Source: Paragyromitra xinjiangensis | Lineage: Eukaryota > Ascomycota > Pezizomycetes > Pezizales > Discinaceae | Direction: 5' to 3' | Assembly: GCA_038503065.1 (NCBI GenBank) | Contig: JBCAMK010000017.1 | Span: 558,001-622,000 of the forward strand | DNA length: 64,000 nt | Shown: piece by piece, positions 23,943 to 34,832 of the stretch | Layout of the letters: every line of letters begins with the position of its first letter | Numbering within the stretch: the first letter of the stretch is position 1 | The notes under the pieces: model-generated | Seen by the model: the letters and a program-made list of their open reading frames with translations, nothing else | Database searches by the model: none | Told to the model about the DNA's origin: nothing | Made by a program: the position numbers and the translations under genes

Positions 23943-24931
23943 TTTTGGTTTGGTTTGGAGGTTGGGGATGGTGGAGTGAAATAGAGTTGGAGGTGGGGGA
24001 GGTTTTTTTTTGAGGCTCAAGGGGTGTGGAGATCTTGGTTGGGGTTATTCAGGCACGAGGTTTTTTTACCCCACATCATGGAAGATAACTCGATGGATGC
24101 TAGATTGGTTGGTAATGATATTTATTCGGTTTTTATTTCATCTTTAGTACCAATTTTCGGACCGGCACGTGAGGACTCGGAAAGCAGAAGACGGTCTCCT
24201 TCGGGCCGAACCTAGGAAGCGAGACCCTTAACTGGCCTAGAGGAGGCAGATGGCAAATCTAGCTGCAGATCTGCAGTTTCTCTACAACCCAAAGACGATC
24301 ATACGAGCACGTCTTCGTCTTCGAAACTTACCAGACTAATTGGGCTCGAAAGCCGTCTACGGAACTGCCATCAGCGAATTATTTGCTAAGCCGTATTCTG
24401 ACCTCTCAACGGTCTCCGTATTTACAGGATGTTTTGGGTCTCTGCTAGATGACCTCCCTTCTCCCTCCTTGTACGCTTCCCAGGGATCCAGAATAGTAAA
24501 TGGGCAACGAGCGCCAGGGATGCCGCGTGTAAACGGATCCAAGGCAATGGATGAAACGCCGTCGCATGCCCTTTGAAGCAAGGCTGTTGTCACACATTCC
24601 CCCGCCAGAGCCCCTCAGTGTAGTGCCGCCCCTCACTGAACCCCCCAACCGCTACTGATTCTCCGATCGGGTGGAAAAAACCAGGGTGGGGAGCTCCCTT
24701 TGAGACCTTTGGCGCCTGATGGGGTTTCCATAATATATTATGTGTACTTTCCCTCTCTTTCTCTGCCTCTCTCTCTCCTTCTTGCTCTCCCTACCTTATT
24801 CTGCTTCCCCTATTCTTCTGTGAGAGCTTCTTTTTTCTTCTTTTCTTACAGATACTGAATATACACGTTCTTTACGAGACGTTTCTTTGTCCATCGTTCA
24901 ATTCTCTTTGTTCAACTCGATTAAACTCCCA
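23943..24931. promoter_or_regulatory. Divergent intergenic region, NOPCHAP1-like / eIF4E-like
   Basis: 989 bp between divergent starts. About 24748-24860 is strongly CT-rich (runs of CTCTCT), the usual look of a fungal core promoter or 5' leader, directly upstream of the eIF4E-like gene. ORFs at 24340-24648 on either strand lack motifs. Confidence 0.45.
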
Positions 24932-25958
24932 ATGGCCACCACTACAGCCTCCTCGTCTCCTAGTCCTCCTCCCTCTTCAACAGGCCCTTCTTCCCCGCCT
25001 GCACTCCAAGTAAACGGATCCGCACCAGTCGCGACCTCCGGGGAAAACAGCGTCAAGAGAGCAGAGCTGAGAATGACCATGTTGAAGAAGTTGAGACCGT
25101 ACCCGCTGAGACACGAGTGGGTGTTTTGGCACGACAGGTCGGTGGAGCCCATGTATAAGAATTATTCCAATTTACAACCACGCAGGAAGTTGTTTGATGG
25201 GACATTTTACTGATGGGTTAATTATTGGAGTTTTAGGAATAATCCAAATGCGACGGAACAGGATTGGGAGGATCAGTTGAAGGAGATTGCGCAGATAAGT
25301 ACCGTGCAGGTATGCTAGCTCCCTTTCTGCTCGGACTTGGTTGGATGCTCACGGGACTTGGTTTTAGAGCTTTTGGCAGGTGTATAATAACACGCCGTTT
25401 TCGACTCTGCCTCTGAGGGATTCCCTACATTTGTTCAAGAAGAATGTAAAGCCGATTTGGTAAGAAGCTTCTGCCCACTTCTGGGTACTAGGGCTGGAAA
25501 CTCACATCGCTACAGGGAGGACCCACGAAATAAGAACGGTGGAGCCTGGACCTTCCGGGTTCCCAAGGCGAACTCGCAGGAATTTTGGAAAGAAGTATTA
25601 ATGATGGCCATCGGGGAGATACTACAAGAAGTTGTCGAGCGAGGTTCGCCCCTTCATACCCCTACTAGCTCTTCCACAACTCTAGCTAACTCTCACAGGC
25701 GATGACATCTGCGGTGTTTCTATCAGTGTCCGCTTCAATTCACACTTAATCATGATCTGGAACCGCGACGGATCAAACCAAAAATCCATCGATGCAATCC
25801 TAGCGAAAGCGCTAGAATCACTGCCAGAAGGGCTTAAGCCAGCGCCACAGAATTATTATTACAAGAAACATTCGAGCCACAAGAGCTTCAAGGGGAATGA
25901 AGATGGGGTGAAGACAGATACGCCAAGCGCCGAGACTGGGTCGGTGTCACTGGCGTAA
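24932..25958 (+). CDS. eIF4E-family cap-binding protein
   Basis: Five exons (24932-25137, 25237-25309, 25368-25459, 25516-25643, 25699-25958) encode 252 aa. After a Ser/Pro-rich N terminus, the eIF4E fold is clear: YPLRHEWVFWHDR, EQDWEDQLKEIAQI (first cap-stacking Trp), FWQVYNNTPF, then KPIWEDPRNKNGGAWTF with the second cap Trp and its neighbouring Glu, and HLIMIWNRDG with the third Trp of the pocket. It should bind the mRNA 5' cap in the cytoplasm. The sequence is diverged from canonical fungal eIF4E (for example, AWTFRVPKANSQEFWKE), so it may be a second-class eIF4E (4EHP/eIF4E2-like) acting as repressor or alternative initiation factor. All four junctions keep phase. Confidence 0.82.
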
Positions 25959-26227
25959 AAAATGTAGATGTTTCTGGGTCTTTCTAAGGCGTTTTTATTT
26001 TTTACTGCGTGGAAGGGCCAGTGGATGAGAGGATAAGAGGAGGAAAGCATGTTTTTTTTTTTTTTGTTTTTTGGTTATAACTAGCGGCTCGTTTCGATAT
26101 CTGTCTTATGCATACATGGTTAGGCAATTTTGAGGCTTTCTAAATCTCTGGGAAATCCACTGGTGGGTTTTTGATGAGTGAAAAGCAGATCTTTAGTTTG
26201 TTCCCCAAGATCTGCGGCCAATTTCAC

Positions 26228-26500
26228 CTAATCACCATCAAGCCACGCGGCCTCAAACCGAGGTGGCCTTAATATACGCTCCTTACTCGCAGGAGATAAG
26301 TATCCTAACCAAACATCTACCGGCAACTGGTAGACTAGGATAGCGGGAGCCCCGTTCAAACAAACGCCAGCAATTGGGCCGAGTGACCATGCATGATCCA
26401 ATACGTCCACAAACCCACCGAAGCGCCCAACCGTCTGTTCAGTAAGATACCTAGTCTCGGACGGATGCAGCGTTGCTAAAGCAGAAATAGAATGTCGCAA
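26228..26500 (-). other. Unidentified coding-like segment, possible terminal exon
   Basis: Open frame ending at 26228 that reads TRYLTEQTVGRFGGFVDVL, then WSLGPIAGVC, VYQLPVDVWLGYL and RPPRFEAAWLDGD. Its residue mix looks protein-like, and a TTTAG acceptor near 26480 could join it to upstream exons, but I could not build a convincing 5' part and I do not recognise the family. It may be a real orphan gene, a relic, or chance. Confidence 0.25.
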
Positions 26501-26904
26501 AGGCTATAAAGCTTGCCTTACCGTGTTGAGATGTGTCAGCAGATGACAAGCAAATAGAAGCCCACGGTTTAAACCCGTTATGTAGACCCTGCTTTTTCCT
26601 CTTTTCGTACGTGTGACTGGCTGGCTGATGTATTGGGTTGCTTACTGTTCGATGTTCACCGGTTGCACAATCCCCCAATTGTGACGGTCTGTGGCTCTTC
26701 ATTGGCCTCTACGATCGTTTGGTATTTTCAAGGTTTGGTAATTGGATAAAGAGGTCTTTGTACAGTCACGTCCGGAAAGTCCTGGCACCCTACGACCTAA
26801 TGAGAGTCACAACCAGATAATTGTGGACCGAGCTAGAGAACAGTAAATAAAAAGAGAAGAAAAATACGTAGATACTAACCTGCCAGATAACATCCAACAC
26901 TTTA

Positions 26905-27134
26905 CTAGCTAAAAAATAAATGATGACTTATAGTTTTACCTGGGTAGCAACCGAGCCTTGCCAGCAACTCAACCACAACCCGTGGCACGGCTACTCTTGA
27001 GTCTCAAAATTACAGGGTTGGACTCTCCGTGTTGTAAACCTTTAAACAAAATTTGTAGGGTAATAGGGCTGTGGCTTCGTGGTTGTTGTTCCTACCTAGG
27101 CGCACCTACAAGTCATCATTTATTTTTTGGCTAG
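26905..27134. mobile_element. MITE-like element with terminal inverted repeats and TA duplication
   Basis: The left end (26905-26930: CTAGCTAAAAAATAAATGAT and onward) and the right end (27109-27134) are inverted copies with about one mismatch in the first 26 bases. Similarity weakens inward but continues (CTGGGTAGCAAC at the left against GTTCCTACCTAG near 27090 at the right), giving an imperfect TIR of about 50 bp. TA dinucleotides flank both ends (26903-26904, 27135-27136), as expected for a Tc1/mariner-type target duplication. The 230-bp length and lack of coding capacity indicate a non-autonomous element. I see no second full copy in the window. Confidence 0.7.
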
Positions 27135-28240
27135 TATATAGCAATCTTCTACAGGAATTGCAGCCCCAATCTGCCGGTAGTCGTGCTCAGAGGAGATGAT
27201 AGTGCCAAGACATTGCCGACAGGACTGTACAGCCCAGTCACGATGTCAGGTTGGTTACTTTGTTGAAGTTTCAATACCAAAACCATGCCATGGTGTGGTA
27301 CTGTGTGATGGGATTCGAGTAGTATCCCGTATAACCGGAGCTCTCCATCTTCCCCAAAACAAAGGCTTTAGTCTTCGCATCAGCATTAAGACCTTTACCA
27401 CCCTTAAGCCTAGATCAGGTAGTTATAAGCATCTGCTCTACAGCCCTAGAATGTAGACGTTCATAAAGTAGCCACTGTGCCTAAAAGAAACGGGAGTCCC
27501 TAAAGCCAGGTAGCTCGGTGAATTCTAGGTTTAATACATATCTATCCTACAGGTGATTGTTGCTGCCCTTCCGCCGGTGACTATTTTGATGGTTGTTGCG
27601 TTTTATGAGAGCCCTGACGGTTTCGACCTAACGACTTCAGTGGGCTCAGGAAATTGAGACTGGACGAGGCAAAATAAGTAAAAATTAGAGATGAGACTCG
27701 CCCAAAACGGTGGACCCTGAGGCTGGATAGCGATTAGTTGTACGATTAGACGAGTGAATGAGTATGTGAGTATGTGAGTAGGAGAGGGCAGCAAGATAGC
27801 TATCAAATTTCTTAGCCAGCACATGTGTTTTTGTAGTTTTGTGCTCACGTCCTAGTCGCCTAAATCTTTTCGATATTTGTCGTTTTAAATCTAGATTCCC
27901 CCTACACCCAAGCCGAACATAGGCAAGGCGCTCACTCTGAATAGAACAACATTTGAGGTTGTGGATATCTCGGCAATGACACTAAAAACGTAACAGGTCA
28001 CCTTAGATCACTCGCCTTCTGATTCTGTAGGGGTGTTGGAGAAGCTCCCTAATACGAGGTTGCTCAGGTGTAGCTTCGGGGGATGGAGATTAGTGAGGCA
28101 CCCGAGCACTCGAGAGCTATTAGGATCTCTCTGCGTGTCTACTATCTCAACAAGAAAACTTGTAGTTCATATATGATCAAGGCGGCCCTCTTGGGCGATA
28201 TTCGCGAAGATATAACCGTAGATTACTTCAAACAAACCCG

Positions 28241-28267
28241 TATGTAAAATATGTAAAATATGTAAAA
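28241..28267. repeat. Short tandem repeat, TATGTAAAA x3
   Basis: Three perfect head-to-tail copies of a 9-bp AT-rich unit in intergenic DNA downstream of the membrane protein gene. Confidence 0.8.
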
Positions 28268-28414
28268 CCATAATACATCGAACATCACCAGAGACCAGCA
28301 ATTGGAAGAACATTCGATGGGGTGATTTATAAACACATACCACCGCTACCCATCATTAAAATTCTAAATGATGCTACATAAGAAAAGCCCCCTCCCACAA
28401 AACCCACCACCCCA

Positions 28415-28442
28415 CCGAAGTTGATCGCCGAAGTTGATCGCC
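28415..28442. repeat. Short tandem duplication, CCGAAGTTGATCG x2
   Basis: Two perfect copies of a 13-bp unit plus two bases, just beyond the 3' end of the membrane protein gene. Confidence 0.75.
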
Positions 28443-28616
28443 AAAATAAGAAAAAATAAAACTAAGTTGCGTAGCCGAACCAGTAACAATTGCATCCCTG
28501 GTCCGATGTGCTTGTTAGCCCATTGTCTAATTGGCAAGTATTCTTGGAGTAATGTTCACTATTAAACCCCTTGTTAGTAATCCCGACAAGCGTATATCTA
28601 GGCAATTTCTATAAAC

Positions 28617-29613
28617 CTACTTTGAGAATTGATACTGATGAGCCTTGCCCACCTTAATGGTGACATTCGCAATCGCGATACAAGGCGCAACAACGTATGG
28701 TGCCTGGCCGCTGCTGTAGGAGGATAGCGAGTACATGTCTTCATCATTTACTGGTGGAGTTAAAACGCCATTCATGTCTGTGTAAGGGCTGTTGATGATT
28801 TGGTAGCTGCTTCCAGCCTTGGAGATGGTGAATGGGAAACTCAATGGTCCGCATCCTGCTACAGCTGTAGTGTAGTCTTGTCTGCAGATGCCGTCATACC
28901 GACCGATCGGAGCGTTATTGATATTCCACGCTCCGACATCAAGAGCATAAGGTGTGTAACTAGAATAGCAAGGTATTAGTATGTTGAAATCATGGGGAGG
29001 GTGGTGGTGCCAAGACAATTTGTGCTGGCAGCAAGCAGTTATACATACCCCGAGCTTCCCTTGTTCTTGTTCTTCATTGTAATGCCAACGCCAGCTCCTA
29101 CAGCAACCCCGATAATGATGATGATGATGATGGCCAAAATTATCCAAAACACAACTTTCTTCATCCCACATATCCTACCCCCCCTCGCAGCCGGCGTCTG
29201 TTGTAGCTGTGGAGGAAATACTTGTTCGTGTGGTTGTGACATTTGCTGATAATTCTGCGGAGGGGGGTAATTTTGAGGAGGAGGGCTCCAAGTGTTCGGT
29301 GGAACCTGTTGCGCATTGGATGAATACTCATTTTTGTATGGCGGTAATGATTGAGGTTGATTGCCACCTGTTCGGGATAATTATTAGTAGGCTGATAGAA
29401 AAGTCGGTTTGGATAAGGTTAGGCAGCGCTCTCACCAAAATATCCTTGATTCTCTTGAGGTGGGGCCACCTCTAGCCCATAATCCGTGTTCTGAGGCTAT
29501 GATGCATAGTTAGTATCTTCGTGTTGATGAACGTTATTCCGCTCCTAAACTGTAGCAAGACTTACATTATGCTGAGGATGGTAAACCTCAGGAAGAGACA
29601 TGTCGTTTGCCAT
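28617..29613 (-). CDS. Single-pass membrane protein, fungal orphan-type
   Basis: Four exons: 29613-29566, 29496-29436, 29367-29049, 28959-28617; 256 aa. The N-terminal half is Pro/Gln/Asn-rich and likely cytosolic. A very hydrophobic segment (about 112-137: WIILAIIIIIIIGVAVGAGVGI) follows GGRICGMKKV. The C-terminal part (YTPYALDVGAWNINNAPIGR, CRQDYTTAVAGCGPL, YVVAPCIAIANVTIKVG) has cysteines and would lie outside. Some fungal wall-associated proteins have this layout, but I do not recognise a family. The 3' end is uncertain: downstream of a GTAGGT donor at 28620 lies a further Cys-rich 35-codon frame (28569-28462) that is one base out of phase with this exon. Confidence 0.6.
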
Positions 29614-31258
29614 CTTTGATGATTATTCAGAAATCCCAGAAATCGCGTTTGATTTCCAAAAAGCGAACCAAGAACCGAGAACCGAAAAAGAATCAAGAGA
29701 CCAAGGCACACATGCGGGAGAAGGGTGTTATTTAAGATTGAAGAGGCTGCAAGAAAAAGCAACCAACATATGGGCTAAGCAGCATCATTCTCTTTCAGGC
29801 CAAAAGGCTCGCCCTCGTGCTCATTGAGCCGGACTAGGCTCTTGGCCCCCAGGAAGTTTTAGACAGAAAAGGGGAGGGTGATGTTACACGAATTCGCCAA
29901 TAATCCTAGTCAGACACAATCTGAAGTTACATGTATCCCTTACGCTGGTGGTAAAAAGCTGCCAAATATGTCAACCTCGATCGAGTAAAAAATAGATGAT
30001 ACTTTATTGAGAAGGATTCTAGCCAGATATGGTGTTTCGTATACTAAAATTAGACTCTGCACCCAGCCACCAAACTCGTTGGCAGCTTCACCAACTTAAG
30101 GGATAGATATATATCGGAGTAACGGTTTCACGAGAGCTTCTTCGTGAGTACCACCTAATGCACAGCACCGAGATATATAGCATAAGTTGCTTCTGAAGCT
30201 GCAGTACTTTACTATATAGCACCCATAATCTGCACTTAAATACTATTCTGCATATCAAAAAGAAACATCTTGCTGCTTGTTGCTCTAACGACTTCGACTA
30301 TCTCCTCGCTTCGCCACTAGTCGCCACTTTAGCTGCAGCCAGACTTGGACTTCCCAAACCCCCGCACAAACTTTGATTTGTCGGACAATGCTGGACGAAC
30401 CAACCGCAAAGTTTAATTTTATGCTTATCAAAGTTAAGTTAGAACGAGGCACACCGCACCCACCAATCCCTGAAGGAATGAAATGTCTTTCCTAACGTCG
30501 ACTGTTAGCGATACACTGCGCCTCAACTACTTGCGCGTGGGTGAAATTCATCCTCAGATTCGAAACGGCCGCGGCTAAGGTGAATTCGAATAATAAATCT
30601 TACTCGGAGTTCGCGGCTACGGCCGGTGATGTGTTTTTAACAACTTGTAGCCGCGCTGAGGGAGACTACGTGAAGCGAGATCAAAATTTTTGTTGTGGAG
30701 CCAACTTAGGCTAAAACCAAGTGACGCTTCGAAAGTACCTTCAAAACCATCGCACAACCAGCCTCAAGAGCATATCTTGAAATCTCGAGGGGTTCCATAC
30801 GTACAGGATTAGATTCACCTGACTAAAGTTTCCACTAGAAGGTAGAGGCTGAAACGGGTCCCCAGAGTAGCCAGCACGTTCGAAATCTCAGGGTCAAACT
30901 TAAAGCGAGTACTCGTATCAGGGCGAAAATACTGCGACTTGATAGGGGTGTATATACTTATAGCTGTCAGCTTGATGTTATATCCCTGATACGAATACAC
31001 TAACTTCAACATGTAGAAGGTTTGACTTCCGGCAAAACCTTAAATTTAAAATCGTTTCTTTGTCTACTTACACGAGTTTTCGATATCCCAGCACTCTAGT
31101 CAGACAGTTCCCCGTCCCGATTTGTCATTCGAGATCAACCCAAAGCCAACATAAGAAACGATTTCCCAGTCCGAGGAGGAACGGAATCGACCGAATGTAC
31201 GAAATATCAGCCTTCTCCAACCTCTTCCCGAGCAAAAAATATATGTAAAATGTACTTC

Positions 31259-31902
31259 TTAATGCCCCCACCCGAGTTTAAATTTCACTCCAGGGAAAGA
31301 CCAACCAGGGATCATGCCCATGGCCAAGTCATCGTTACATAGCCGCGCCCCCTCAAAATCACAAGTCATATGACAGAAATTTAAAGGGATAGCCCCTTCT
31401 ACGCACAACACTATGTAACTGAGCCCGTTTGGTTTGATTATACCCCAAGCCTCCCCACAATTAACTAGCGATTGGTGAATGGCTTCGTGTAGGCGTACTC
31501 TATTATCGCAAAAGAAAAAACCTGCACTGCTACATCTAGATAAGGCCTTGACCCGTTGCAACCCCCTATCGGTATCTATGACTGTAGAACCTGTCGAGGT
31601 GGGGTACCCTCAGCCCCAAAGATTTGCTTAATCACTTTAAACAACTCTTTGGCTGCCGATTGTGGGTCTAGGTACTAAAAACTTGTTCTGGACAAAGGCG
31701 GTCGGTTGGTGAACAGCCACCGATCGGTTCCTTGCCCTGCCCACCCACCCGTCTTGCCAGGGTTGATGATTGAGTAGTTCCATCGAAGCAACAGGTCCTT
31801 CACCCAGGAATAATTAGCTTGGTCATCAGAAATGAATTTACAGGAAAATCTAGAGACTTTGATAGTATCCGATGCGTCCCCGGTATATTTGGTCTTATGC
31901 AT
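31259..31902 (-). pseudogene. Unidentified coding-like fragments, possible decayed or unrecognised gene
   Basis: Reading from 31902, an open frame (SWVKDLLLRWNYSIINPG, TGGWAGQGTDRWLFTNRP) hits TAG at about 31676 and then stays protein-like in the same frame (YLDPQSAAKELFKVIKQIFG) until another TAG. A second frame at 31561-31259 reads LHEAIHQSLVNCGEAWGI, then FCHMTCDFEGARLCNDD and ends KFKLGWGH. An intron could bridge the two, but I found no model that removes the in-frame TAG convincingly. The family is unknown. Confidence 0.3.
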
Positions 31903-32462
31903 AGCTAAAAGAACTAGTCAAAAAGAAGGAGGCTACATGCATACGTTTAGTCCAGGATGTAGGCTCAAGGGAAAGCATTCACACTCTAACCTAGGTTGGT
32001 AGTGCCTTAGGAATTTACATTACTACATGTATCATAGAGTATACGTAGCAAGTTGTGCAGTGGGGCTGGGCACGAGACTATCATAGGGTACTCCATCATT
32101 CATACGATGTAACATACATGTACTTGAGAAATTAGTTTTTATTCGTTCCTCCTAATTTTACTAAATAATGTCTATCAATTGCAACACTGACATGCAGAGT
32201 TTCATTGACCTCCCTGTATTTTTGGTGACTGAAACAGTAAAGAGATACATGTACATGCAATTGGGGATTTATCGGTTATACCACTGATGTTGTCTCCTTG
32301 GCCATGGTATTATCCCAGGAACCAGATATACCGCGAAACTAGCATTGTCTATTTAAGATAGAATATCATACGCGTTTAGAAATAGTGTATTTGCTAGACA
32401 TATCACGACTTTACCAAGGTGGCCGAGGAGCCTACATGTCATAGAGAAGGGTTTTCCAGGAA

Positions 32463-32474
32463 ACTACATGTAGT
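32463..32474. repeat. Palindrome ACTACATGTAGT
   Basis: Perfect 12-bp self-complementary site, one of three perfect 12-mers and of 16 TACATGTA cores in the window. Confidence 0.7.
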
Positions 32475-33711
32475 TAAGATTTTAACTTTCGGGCCATGAA
32501 AGGGACTCGATATACGCTTACCCATGGAACACAGCCCGAGTATAAACCCCCCCTCGCATTTGGATCTCTCAATCTCATCTTCCTCTTTAACTTGCTCGTT
32601 CGAGATTTCTTCTCCATCATCTCACTGTCACATTTGTACCACCCATCTCTGTATCCTCTCCATCTCTGTATCCTCATCATCATGATGGCCACTGTATTCA
32701 ATGGGATCCCCAGCTCATGTCGATCATATCTCAGGTGCTTAATCCCTTCGTAATGAAAAGGGCTCATCTAACCGTAGCCAACCAACTCTTGCGTGTAGTC
32801 ATCCCTTGGTGATAGTAAAGTAGATCGCCAATTGGGCCAAAAGTGCTAACGTTTGGGAATGATAACGGGGAATGAGGTGGTGGGCTTTGGATAGCTGACT
32901 ACATCTAGGTAATTACATGTAGTTTGGCTAAGAGGGTCCGTGGGCTTTCCCAGTCAGTGGCAAGTGCTCCGCCGGAGAGATTCGAAATTAAGTGATGCCT
33001 CACCTCGGGGCGACATATCTCGTCGAACTCATTTCACTTAGTTTAGGTTCGCTAATCAGCTATCAATTCAAGATATCGTCAATCAAAAAATTCTTAGGAC
33101 GGCTTATATAAATGGATCCAGTACGCGTATCGGTACCGCGATATAGGATAACATCCTACCGACAGACAAAAGCTCTATATACGGTGTATACTGCCTCTTC
33201 TAAAGGTAGTGAAAGGATACGTATTCAGTGCACCATGTCACTCAAAAGAGATAAGGGGCCACAAGCGACAAGGGGTCCGCTGGGAAGTAATATCCTAAAA
33301 ATAAGTTTAGGGCGCTACTTAATTTGTATAGCCCGCCCTAGTCTTGGGTACGGAACGGAGTGATCAAGGGCATAAATACCGTAAATTTACCCAAAGAAGA
33401 CAATAAGTTGGCTGAGATAGTGTTCTATTATGAATTTTAGCAATGGGTTGGCACAAGAATCCAGATAGCTACGTGTACCTGATGGAGCGAGGTAAAATAA
33501 GCAAAAACAGCAATTTTAAGGCTGCCGAGTGATACTCTATGAACGTTGATTCTCTCGCAAAGCCCAGCCTCGCTGTACTTGGACTGAGATTAAGGAATGT
33601 CAGATCTTTGTCTGGTTTGTGTAGCGTTACAACAGAGCGGTTGACAATACTTAATCTCGCTCTAAGTATGCATCATCGATGAAGTTTTTCTGACAGTTAC
33701 TGTTACCTTAA

Positions 33712-33723
33712 ACTACATGTAGT
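33712..33723. repeat. Palindrome ACTACATGTAGT
   Basis: Second perfect copy of the 12-bp palindrome, in the same gene-poor region about 640 bp upstream of the orphan gene at 34352. Confidence 0.7.
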
Positions 33724-34351
33724 ACCAACCTGTAACAGAGTATCTATCCAAAAAATTAATATAAAGAATATACCCCGGACTCACTCTCGATTCAAAGAAC
33801 CCAAGGAACCTTCTGCACCCAAAAACAACTTTATAAGAGAACTACAGTAAATGAGATACAAGCCTAACCCTTCCACGTGAGAAACCCGACGACGAGGAAC
33901 CCACAGGCGCGTGATACATGTCAATAGGCCGTGTACCGCAACCATCAAACTTCCCGACGCTACATCGACCAGGTCCGTAGTGTCATCTCCATCACCCCCA
34001 AGTCAATAAATCCAAAATGCCATACATCAGCGTATGCTCAATTGCCCAGGTTCGCTTCCTCCTCCGATCATCTCGCCTTCCTTGTAAATTCGGTATTCTC
34101 TTCACGCCTTATACTAAACCTAGACTCCAGCTATTCTCCGACCCCAGATCCTGTTCCTCGACCCCTTTATCTGCACCTGGCGTTGTAGATATGATTACCA
34201 GCGGTGGTGAGTATTGGGACACCATATCTTCATGCTTGAGTACTGATCTGGGTTTAAAGTTACCGCTTCATTCTACTCCGCTGGTTCCCACGCCTCCTGC
34301 GGCGTCCCGAGCCTCCGGGCCACCACAAGCCATCTAGGACCCGCCAAAGCC

Positions 34352-34832
34352 ATGGTGCCCAGGCGTGTTTTTAATCATCATCTTCACTCCTCCGTTAACA
34401 ATCTTGGATCGGAGAGGGGGGAGACGTATCCGAAGGATGCCAAGAACTCTGTTCTTAAGAGCTTGGTGAGGGCAGGACATCACGAAATGTTCGAAGGTAT
34501 GTGCTCCTGTTTTGGAAACGTATGCCAAGATATCTCATATTTTCATAGATGTACGCAAGAAGTTTTTCGCGGACGCTAAAGAAGAACTTGTGATTACCGG
34601 TATTCTTGGGGCTGATCGGCCCTACTACAAAGAAGGGAGAGAGGTTATCAAGCAACTCCTGCTCAAGGGTTTTATCTCTGAGCATGACTATTTTAAGATA
34701 GCAGGCAAGAATGTTGGAATGAGTATGTTGGATGGGAATGTATTTGCATTGGACATTGATTGTCATGTGATATCATTTCAGTCGGTAGTGATGAGAGAGT
34801 ATTGCAGACAGGAGTTGGCGAAATGGGTGTGA
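34352..34832 (+). CDS. Orphan two-exon gene, 142 aa
   Basis: Two exons (34352-34496, 34549-34832) joined by a 52-nt intron with a GTATGT donor and a CATAG acceptor. The junction reads HHEMFE-DVRKKFFADAKEE and leads into a coherent helical protein (EGREVIKQLLLKGFISEHDY, GKNVGMSMLDGNVFALDIDC, REYCRQELAKWV). No signal peptide, membrane segment or known domain is visible. The frame is open upstream of ATG 34352, so an upstream exon or an earlier start is possible; an alternative plus-strand ORF at 34017-34337 ends in a stop and does not join it. It lies at the edge of the gene-poor region and may be lineage-specific. Confidence 0.5.

Larger units (their letters stand above)
25959..28616. other. 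Gene-poor stretch with a MITE and coding-like scraps
   Basis: No confident gene. It contains the TIR element at 26905-27134, a tandem repeat at 28241, and a minus-strand coding-like segment at 26228-26500. A plus-strand ORF beside the TIR element (27196-27456) shows no known motif. Confidence 0.4.
29614..34351. other. Large gene-poor region
   Basis: 4.7 kb without a confident gene. It carries seven TACATGTA palindromes (29928, 32034, 32115, 32246, 32465, 32914, 33714) and minus-strand coding-like fragments at 31259-31902 and perhaps 30815-31012 and 32474-32767. No transposase or reverse-transcriptase motif is seen. Confidence 0.4.
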
